A stretch of DNA of 5,640 bases from CAYNOZ01 sp964398955. Its GTDB lineage: Archaea > Methanobacteriota_B > Thermococci > Thermococcales > CAYNOZ01. Within the stretch, counting starts at the first letter, position 1. Each line of letters begins with the position of its first letter. Below the pieces are notes generated by a model, which made no database searches, was not told the DNA's origin, and was given only the letters and a program-made list of their open reading frames with translations. The position numbers and the translations under genes were made by a program. The stretch is from assembly GCA_964398955.1 (NCBI GenBank), contig CAYNOZ010000077.1:1-5640 (forward strand), in the 5' to 3' direction. Positions 1-3,878 of the stretch are shown piece by piece.

Positions 1-191
1 TGATGTTGCACACTTAGGAACTACGGTGTGTTTCGTCCATCTGAACTTCCAGAGCTTGGAGCTTGGGAGGCACTCCAAGGTGTCTATCAAACACTCAGCC
101 CCGAACGTAGCTCATTTGCCTCCTTCCTTTGGAGACATCGCTTAGGCTAATCTCCTACCAAGCCCCGTCCCTCTGGGGCGGGGTAGTTGAC
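1..191 (+). mobile_element. 3' end of an IS200/IS605 TnpB-type element
   Basis: This stretch is clearly richer in GC than the genes around it. It ends in a strong hairpin followed by GTAGTTGAC. That arrangement (CTACCAAGCCCCG, hairpin, GGGGTAGTTGAC) is what I know from the right ends of haloarchaeal IS200/IS605 elements carrying only tnpB. In these elements the 3' end of tnpB overlaps the guide (omega/re) RNA that TnpB uses. Two plus-strand frames are open: frame 1 from 4 to the TAA at 148-150 (no ATG, a GTG at 28) and frame 2 from the window edge to the TAG at 143-145. I see no zinc-finger or RuvC motif in either, so I cannot say which is the protein tail. The rest of the element lies outside the window or is lost. 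Known: the general right-end architecture. Inferred: that this is such an end. Confidence 0.55.
163..183 (+). repeat. Terminal hairpin of the IS200/IS605-like right end
   Basis: A 9-bp stem (CCCCGTCCC at 163-171 with GGGGCGGGG at 175-183, one T-G pair) closes a 3-nt TCT loop. It stands 7 bp before the presumed element end (GTAGTTGAC, 183-191). In this family such subterminal hairpins are recognised by the Y1 transposase TnpA and also form the 3' scaffold of the TnpB guide RNA. The sequence just 3' of 191 would then be the guide or flank. The alternative is an ordinary strong terminator, but no T tract follows. Confidence 0.6.
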
Positions 192-378
192 TCTACTAGA
201 CCCCCGTAATTTTGCTATCACCACGGGTTCTCATCAAACTATTGGGTACAGTGTTATTCACTGTACTTTTAGTGCTACCAACTTTTTAAGTATCATAGCC
301 TGATTTATTATAGTATTTCAAAGTATAAGTACTTTTCTGATCATATAGATGAATTTTATGGTAATTAATAAGCTTTTG
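192..378. other. Gene-free flank between element end and minus-strand genes
   Basis: No frame here looks coding. The first part still contains a weak stem (CCCGT 203-207 with ACGGG 223-227, loop of 15). From about 280 on the sequence becomes AT-rich like the neighbouring genes. It serves as the 3' flank of the minus-strand zinc-ribbon gene that ends at 379. Confidence 0.4.
246..270 (+). terminator. Hairpin followed by four T residues
   Basis: A perfect 8-bp stem, GTACAGTG (246-253) with CACTGTAC (259-266), has a TTATT loop and is followed by TTTT on the plus strand. It could end a transcript running rightward out of the mobile-element remnant. The T run is short, and hairpins are not essential for archaeal termination. 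Read on the minus strand, no T run follows, so it is less likely to serve the gene ending at 379. Confidence 0.35.
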
Positions 379-927
379 TTAATTTCTATGTAAATTTCGT
401 TTTTGATTATTCTTTAGTTCTTTTTGAGTTTCTAATTTTTGATTTTTAGTTTTCATGGTATTTCTTACCTTTAACCAGATACTTTTGTTTAGATATTTTG
501 GTATTTTTTCCCAAATTTTTTCTTGATAAGGTATGGATAATTTAACAGAATCATTTATATCTAAAAATTTTATTTGGTCATTTTTTGTCACATAGGAGAA
601 TTTTTCTTTTCTTAGATCTTTATCTATTAGATCTTTTTCTTTTAGGTTTTCAAATTGATTTATATTGTACACAAGGTTTTCATCTGGTTGAGGGGTGTCT
701 TCATATCTGAAAGATATTTCCCATTGATCGCTTAATTTCAACTTCTTCCTCGGTATTTCTTTTTCTTCTTCATTTAGAATTGGTTTTAGATGATCATAAA
801 AACCTTCTTCATTTTCTATCCTTTTTTTACAGTTTGCACAAACCGTTATGTATTTCTCAGGGATAAAGCTAAATTTGAATTTCTCTGTATATTCATCAAA
901 ACCGCAAATAACACATTCAGAAGTCAT
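379..927 (-). CDS. Hypothetical protein with CxxC...CxxC zinc-binding N-terminus
   Basis: The product is a 182-residue soluble protein that I do not recognise. Its only clear motif is at the N-terminus: Cys5-x-x-Cys8 and Cys30-x-x-Cys33, spaced as in a small zinc ribbon or treble-clef finger, with a basic stretch just after the second pair. The middle is Glu/Lys/Asp-rich and the last 35 residues are strongly basic (Lys, Arg, Asn), which would suit nucleic-acid binding. There is no membrane segment or signal peptide. I chose the ATG at 925-927. A TTG two codons upstream (931-933) also opens the frame, but an AGTGAT motif sits 5 nt before the ATG and would overlap the TTG. The gene follows the HhH gene on the same strand after about 50 bp, so the two are probably co-transcribed. 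Function is unknown; a zinc-finger nucleic-acid-binding role is an inference. Confidence 0.7.
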   Translation of the reverse strand: MTSECVICGFDEYTEKFKFSFIPEKYITVCANCKKRIENEEGFYDHLKPILNEEEKEIPRKKLKLSDQWEISFRYEDTPQPDENLVYNINQFENLKEKDLIDKDLRKEKFSYVTKNDQIKFLDINDSVKLSIPYQEKIWEKIPKYLNKSIWLKVRNTMKTKNQKLETQKELKNNQKRNLHRN

Positions 928-978
928 TTTCAATCACTTAAATTTATTGAAAATATTTTTTATTAGTTTAAATCATTT

Positions 979-1611
979 TTAGTTTATGAAGTCTTCTAGT
1001 TTTTGCTGAATTTTTGAAGGTTTTTTCCCAAGATTTCTGTCGTATTCTTCTAATGCTATTTCCAATTCTCTTAATGTATTTACATTATTCTTTCTTAGGT
1101 TCTTCAGTTTTTTGAGGTATTTTTTGTATCCTTCAATATTCATTTTCCTTAATAATTCTAATGATTGATGATAATCTTGATAGTTCTTAAGATTATTATT
1201 TATCCAAATTAGAGTTCTTAATGATCTAAATGAGTAAGTACAGTATCTTTCAGGATTTAAGACAGTTATTACAGTAGTTGCTACCGGAGTTCCAACTCCT
1301 TTTAACCTTGTAAGCTCTTCAATCATTTCCTCTGTCGAATTTTCATTAATAATCTTTTTTGATATATCTCTAATTTCTTCTTCTGAATTTTCCATAAACC
1401 ATTTTCTAGCTCTAGGAGCTCTAAGAACTCCAATGCTTATAAATTCCTCTTTTTTTAAATAACCACGATCGTTAAATACCTCAGAAGCTGATTCAAAAAG
1501 TGGAGACCTATCAAAATCCTTCTTATCATCAATAAAATAAACAATATCATCATCATAATTCCTTAAAAACCTTTTTTTCCAATAATCAACATCAAAAGGA
1601 ATAAAATCCAA
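979..1611 (-). CDS. Helix-hairpin-helix protein, DNA-glycosylase-like
   Basis: This is a 210-residue soluble protein. At residues 100-131 it carries a helix-hairpin-helix signature, L-x-x-L-K-G-V-G (Gly105-Val106-Gly107), followed by P-x-A-T-x-x-I-x-x-x-x-P and Y-C-T-Y-S-F-R. In the HhH-GPD superfamily (EndoIII, AlkA and uncharacterised relatives) this segment binds the DNA backbone, and an Asp about 20 residues after the GVG acts in base excision. Here the corresponding position appears to be Ser127 (YSFR in place of the expected I/V-D-x-R), so activity is doubtful. The N-terminus is acidic and the C-terminus (162-205) is basic and helical. The start is TTG: a stop codon (1612-1614) directly precedes it in frame, and GGTG (1618-1621 on the minus strand) stands 6 nt upstream. 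The partner gene is the zinc-ribbon protein downstream. The HhH motif is well supported; a repair function is inferred. Confidence 0.7.
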   Translation of the reverse strand: MDFIPFDVDYWKKRFLRNYDDDIVYFIDDKKDFDRSPLFESASEVFNDRGYLKKEEFISIGVLRAPRARKWFMENSEEEIRDISKKIINENSTEEMIEELTRLKGVGTPVATTVITVLNPERYCTYSFRSLRTLIWINNNLKNYQDYHQSLELLRKMNIEGYKKYLKKLKNLRKNNVNTLRELEIALEEYDRNLGKKPSKIQQKLEDFIN

Positions 1612-1617
1612 TTATAA

Positions 1618-1621
1618 CACC
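1618..1621 (-). promoter_or_regulatory. Ribosome binding site fixing the TTG start at 1611
   Basis: GGTG on the minus strand lies 6 nt upstream of the TTG. It matches the GGTGA core complementary to the archaeal 16S rRNA 3' end. An in-frame TAA immediately before the TTG rules out any earlier start. Confidence 0.55.
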
Positions 1622-1650
1622 ACTAATAACAAAACCATTTAATGACTGAA

Positions 1651-1733
1651 GATTTAAATCACTTATTATTTATTAATAAGATAATATTTCATTAAACTAA
1701 AATAAGTTCAAAAAAGAGATATTTCGAAATTTC
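1651..1733 (-). promoter_or_regulatory. Probable promoter/operator region with several dyads
   Basis: Upstream of the HhH gene lie a 10-bp palindrome GATTTAAATC (1651-1660), a 7-bp inverted repeat CTTATTA/TAATAAG with a 5-nt loop (1662-1680), a 10-bp palindrome ATTTCGAAAT (1721-1730) and GAAATTTC (1726-1733). The AT-rich dyad at 1662-1680 is about 50-70 bp from the TTG start, so a TATA element there would leave a leader of roughly 30 nt. A dimeric regulator could bind these dyads. AT-rich sequence yields palindromes by chance, so confidence is low. Confidence 0.3.
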
Positions 1734-1946
1734 AGTTTATGAGCTTGATTCCTTCAGTAACTATTCAAATAACCAACAAATAATAAATATGGATCGTAGA
1801 TCTGTGAAATGATCCTCTCAGAAAGGTGTGGGGTTTTTCTGCGGGCGATTCTGCCTTTCCATCGGGTTTCTCTCATGCACCCGGTCAGCAGGGAACTTGC
1901 GCTTTGAACGGTACTATCCTGCGTGGGTGGCAGGGGGTTTGGTCTT

Positions 1947-1960
1947 CCTGACATGTCAGG
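1947..1960. repeat. Perfect 14-bp palindrome
   Basis: CCTGACATGTCAGG is identical to its reverse complement. It lies in the middle of the GC-rich island and could be a protein-binding dyad. Its right half can alternatively pair as AGGAC with GTCCT (1970-1974) to form a larger-looped hairpin. Confidence 0.6.
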
Positions 1961-2043
1961 ACTGTTAAAGGTCCTTGGTAGCTTCACTAAGACGCCAACT
2001 ATCTCAACCTAACGGTTTCTTGAGAGGTGGAGCATGTAAAGCA

Positions 2044-2064
2044 CCCAAAAGGGTCACTTTTGGG
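2044..2064. repeat. 8-bp hairpin with GGTCA loop
   Basis: CCCAAAAG (2044-2051) pairs perfectly with CTTTTGGG (2057-2064). No T run follows on either strand, so it is more likely part of a folded RNA or element end than a terminator. Confidence 0.5.
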
Positions 2065-2102
2065 AGTAAAAACAATATGTAATAAAAGCTTTTAAGTTTA
2101 AC

Positions 2103-2141
2103 GGGATTCACGCCTCACGGCAAGCTGTGGGGTTCTCTCCC
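2103..2141. repeat. Two-part hairpin at the right edge of the island
   Basis: The inner stem pairs CCTCACGG (2113-2120) with CTGTGGGG (2125-2132), including G-T pairs, over a CAAG loop. An outer stem can pair GGGA (2103-2106) with TCCC (2138-2141). The layout, a GC-rich stem near the edge of a foreign-looking segment, resembles subterminal hairpins of IS200/IS605 elements, though the sequence differs from the one at 163-183. Confidence 0.45.
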
Positions 2142-2185
2142 TTATCCTATTATAGAGAATTTTTGTGTTACATTAAAGGAAAATC

Positions 2186-2194
2186 TTAAATATA
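2186..2194 (+). promoter_or_regulatory. TATA-like promoter of the winged-helix gene
   Basis: TTAAATATA is preceded by a purine/A-rich AGGAAAATC that could serve as the TFB recognition element. Archaeal transcription would start about 25 bp downstream, near 2215, leaving a leader of about 30 nt that includes the GGGGG ribosome binding site at 2237-2241 before the ATG at 2248. Confidence 0.45.
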
Positions 2195-2247
2195 ATTAAT
2201 TTTATTAATATAAGGAAAACTCTTTCTTTTAATTAAGGGGGTTTTAA

Positions 2248-2463
2248 ATGGCGATAAATAAAATTCTGGATGAAATGTCTAAAAATCAATGGCATGAGGC
2301 GAAAGAAGTTGCAAACAAAATAGATTATGATAAGGAAGAGATAAAAGAAATAATACACTCAATGGAAAAAATAAATCTAGTAAAAACAAACGGAAAGAGC
2401 ACCTTGGAAATAAAACTAACAGAAGAAGGAAAGGAATTTAAAGAATTACCTAAAAAATCTTAA
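2248..2463 (+). CDS. Small winged-helix DNA-binding protein
   Basis: The product is a 71-residue soluble protein, in effect one winged-helix domain. The pattern is helix 1 (about residues 3-13, INKILDEM), helix 2 (15-25, WHEAKEVANKI), a recognition helix (28-43, rich in Glu/Lys/Ile) ending in the typical helix-to-wing step around NLVKTNGKS, and a beta wing with LEIKLTEEGKEF at 53-64. The L-T-x-E-G-x-x-F motif is common in archaeal MarR/ArsR-like and stand-alone winged helices. There is no sensor domain and no cysteine, so no ligand is suggested. The ATG has a GGGGG Shine-Dalgarno-like tract 6 nt upstream and its own TATA-like element, so it appears to be monocistronic. It sits directly after the GC-rich island. 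Its targets are unknown; it could act on its own promoter or on neighbours. Confidence 0.75.
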   Translation: MAINKILDEMSKNQWHEAKEVANKIDYDKEEIKEIIHSMEKINLVKTNGKSTLEIKLTEEGKEFKELPKKS

Positions 2464-2505
2464 AATTAAATAAAAAACCAATCAAATTCCATCTATTTTT
2501 AATAG

Positions 2506-2655
2506 AAATTAAAAACTGTTTATCAAGATTCATCAGGCGATACTAAGCAAATCAAAAAAAAAAAAAAAACGATTAACATTGGAAATCTATCCTCCAAACA
2601 ATCTCAAAAATGGACCGAAATAGATGATGAGCTGGGACTTACTAAAAAATTTTAA
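2506..2655 (+). pseudogene. Startless coding-like remnant
   Basis: After an in-frame TAG (2503-2505) there are 49 sense codons to a TAA at 2653-2655, with protein-like composition (VYQDSSGD near the start, KWTEIDDELGLTKKF at the end) and no ATG, GTG or TTG. Five Lys codons come from a run of 16 A. The tail reads like the end of a real soluble or DNA-binding protein, so this may be the 3' fragment of a truncated gene, with slippage in the A run as a further possibility. I do not recognise the family. It could also be chance, since AT-rich DNA with few stops does give 50-codon frames. Confidence 0.3.
2554..2569 (+). repeat. Homopolymer of 16 A
   Basis: This uninterrupted A tract is the longest homopolymer in the window. 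Tracts of this length are prone to replication slippage and to sequencing or assembly error, so the exact length should be treated with care. It lies inside the startless remnant. Confidence 0.85.
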
Positions 2656-2852
2656 ACTATGACTTTTTTATATTGTATAATGAAGAGATTTATTTGCGAT
2701 AGATGAGTTTGCGTGTTTGTTATCTTATCAATTTAAAATGTTTATGAGATTTAATATATTTTAAATTAATTTTTAATGTATAATATGTGATGAGGGCTGA
2801 TTATATGTTAAATTTTGGTTTTTGGTAAATGATTTTTGTGGAGGATTTTTTT
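2656..2852 (+). promoter_or_regulatory. Leader/promoter region of the coiled-coil gene
   Basis: No frame looks coding. The base composition switches sharply near 2660 from A/C-rich to G/T-rich on the plus strand. Two TATA-like stretches are present: TTTAATATATT (2750-2760) and TGTATAATATG (2778-2788). The second would put transcription near 2812 and leave a leader of about 40 nt. Which one is used cannot be decided by eye. Confidence 0.3.
2840..2844 (+). promoter_or_regulatory. Ribosome binding site deciding the start at 2853
   Basis: GGAGG lies 8 nt upstream of the ATG at 2853. The earlier in-frame ATG at 2829 has no such motif before it, and the GGAGG would fall inside its reading frame. 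This supports the shorter protein. Confidence 0.65.
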
Positions 2853-3386
2853 ATGGTTGATTATGGTTTGTATTTATGTATAGAAGAGTATTTGGGTTTA
2901 GATGATCCTTCTGAGGTTTTTGATGAGGATAAAGATTTACTTAAGCCTGTTGATGATGTGGAAGAGAGGGTTGATAGTATTGAGGGTAAAATTAATGATG
3001 AAGAGAGAAAATTGGAGAATTATCAGGGAAGATTAGATCGTTATAAGAGGTTTCAAAGAAGTGAAGAGAAAATTCAAAATCTTGAAGAGAAAGTAATGAA
3101 TACTCAAGAAAGAGTTAAGATTCTTAAAAGAAAGAAACAAAAGTTTAAAAAAATTTACAACTTAATTACAAACTTAAATTATTTAAAAAATAATAAAAAT
3201 AAATTAGAAGAACAAAACTACTGGGAAGAAATACTTAAAACAGATCAAAAATTTATGAAACCCTTACTAGTTAAACATGAAAGAATATTCCCAAAATTAA
3301 TAAGAAAAACCAAAACAAGTGATAAAACCCTTAAAGAAGTAATCAAACAAACTACAGAAATAAGTGATAAAAATCAATTAATCTGA
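2853..3386 (+). CDS. Hypothetical coiled-coil protein
   Basis: The product is a 177-residue protein that I do not recognise. Residues 1-45 are acidic and contain a short hydrophobic start (GLYLCIEEYLGL). Residues about 36-115 are an almost continuous Glu/Lys/Arg/Gln-rich helix with hydrophobic residues every three to four positions (for example KIQNLEEKVMNTQERVKIL), which is a probable coiled coil. The rest, from about 120, is Lys-rich and strongly basic. An acidic head, coiled-coil middle and basic tail suggest a scaffold or nucleoid/cytoskeleton-associated protein, but that is only an inference. No signal peptide or membrane segment is seen. The start follows the GGAGG at 2840-2844; an ATG at 2829 would add eight residues. 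The 3' end overlaps trmO tail to tail by 9 bp. Base use changes sharply within the gene: G+T is 83 of the first 120 bases and 37 of the last 120. Confidence 0.6.
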   Translation: MVDYGLYLCIEEYLGLDDPSEVFDEDKDLLKPVDDVEERVDSIEGKINDEERKLENYQGRLDRYKRFQRSEEKIQNLEEKVMNTQERVKILKRKKQKFKKIYNLITNLNYLKNNKNKLEEQNYWEEILKTDQKFMKPLLVKHERIFPKLIRKTKTSDKTLKEVIKQTTEISDKNQLI

Positions 3387-3851
3387 ATTCTCGATCTCAT
3401 CAATCCAACCAGAACTAGTATCTTCCATCTTATCAAACTTTGCAATATAAGGTTTTATATCTAAAAGAGGAGTATCATCGAACATATCAACATTACGAAC
3501 TTTCAAAACGTTCCCCTCACGACTTAATAATTCTAAGATCGACATTCCAATAGGATTAGGCCTATTAGGAGATCTAGTGGCAAAAGTTCCATGAATCTTG
3601 TCATCTAAATAAGGTTTGACTGTTAATCCCTTAGATTCTAATTCAACAGTCTCTTTTTCAGATTTTTCAACCTTTTTATGTAAATAATATATTACATATA
3701 CATGGGAAAATCCTTCAATATCCTTAATAGCGTTTTCATACTTTTTATTAATTTCTATTTCCCCAACAGCATCTGATTTATGGGTTTGAAAGGGAATTTC
3801 AGAATCTTTTTTGAATGGAGTGTGTATAGTACCTATTGATTTAAATTTCAT
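3378..3851 (-). CDS. trmO: tRNA (t6A37) N6-methyltransferase TrmO
   Basis: TrmO (TsaA/YaeB, UPF0066) uses S-adenosylmethionine to methylate N6-threonylcarbamoyladenosine at position 37 of tRNA, next to the anticodon, giving m6t6A; in E. coli the substrate is tRNA-Thr. All hallmark motifs are here: the N-terminal IGTIHTPF (6-13), GFSHVYVIYYLHK (47-59), the SAM-site motif GTFATRSPNRPNPIGMS (88-104) and DTPLLDIKPYI (126-136). The last usually begins GTP; here Asp replaces Gly. At 157 residues it is a complete single-domain enzyme without the extra C-terminal domain of bacterial forms. The ATG follows an AAGGAAGATGA tract. It lies 27 bp downstream of the kinase-like gene on the same strand, so co-transcription is likely, and its stop codon overlaps the end of the convergent coiled-coil gene. 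Activity on a particular archaeal tRNA is inferred from the family. Confidence 0.93.
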   Translation of the reverse strand: MKFKSIGTIHTPFKKDSEIPFQTHKSDAVGEIEINKKYENAIKDIEGFSHVYVIYYLHKKVEKSEKETVELESKGLTVKPYLDDKIHGTFATRSPNRPNPIGMSILELLSREGNVLKVRNVDMFDDTPLLDIKPYIAKFDKMEDTSSGWIDEIENSD

Positions 3852-3878
3852 GTTATCATCTTCCTTTTTGTTAAGTTT

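Larger units (their letters stand above)
1795..2141. other. GC-rich structured island, possible ncRNA or IS-derived element
   Basis: The sequence changes abruptly from AT-rich to GC-rich near 1795 and returns to AT-rich in two steps (about 2065 and about 2145). It contains a CCTGC/GCAGG hairpin (1918-1934), a perfect 14-bp palindrome CCTGACATGTCAGG (1947-1960), an 8-bp hairpin (2044-2064) and a two-part hairpin at its right end (2103-2141). No frame is convincing. A 77-codon minus-strand frame at 1754-1987 and short plus-strand frames have odd composition and no domain. One plus-strand frame reads ALNGTIL near 1900, faintly like the ALxSGTL tail of TnpB proteins, but it opens only after a stop at about 1807 and lacks any upstream TnpB. 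Such a GC island in an AT-rich genome suggests a structured RNA, or a decayed or gene-less IS200/IS605-type element whose right end is the 2103-2141 hairpin. Confidence 0.45.

Noticed and set aside
1754..1987. Minus-strand 77-codon frame inside the GC-rich island
   Set aside because: No recognisable domain, no ribosome binding site was found, and the frame crosses the composition edge at 1795 into AT-rich flank. It is best explained as a chance frame in a structured or element-derived segment.
1795..2141. RNase P RNA or SRP RNA in the island
   Set aside because: I looked for the GAGGAAAGTCC-type RNase P core and for the SRP domain IV loop (GGAAGG with GGAGCAG) and found neither on the strands I read. 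A covariance search would settle it.
3378..3386. Tail-to-tail overlap of the coiled-coil gene and trmO as a regulatory device
   Set aside because: A 9-bp convergent overlap is common in compact prokaryotic genomes; antisense regulation is possible but nothing in the sequence points to it specifically.
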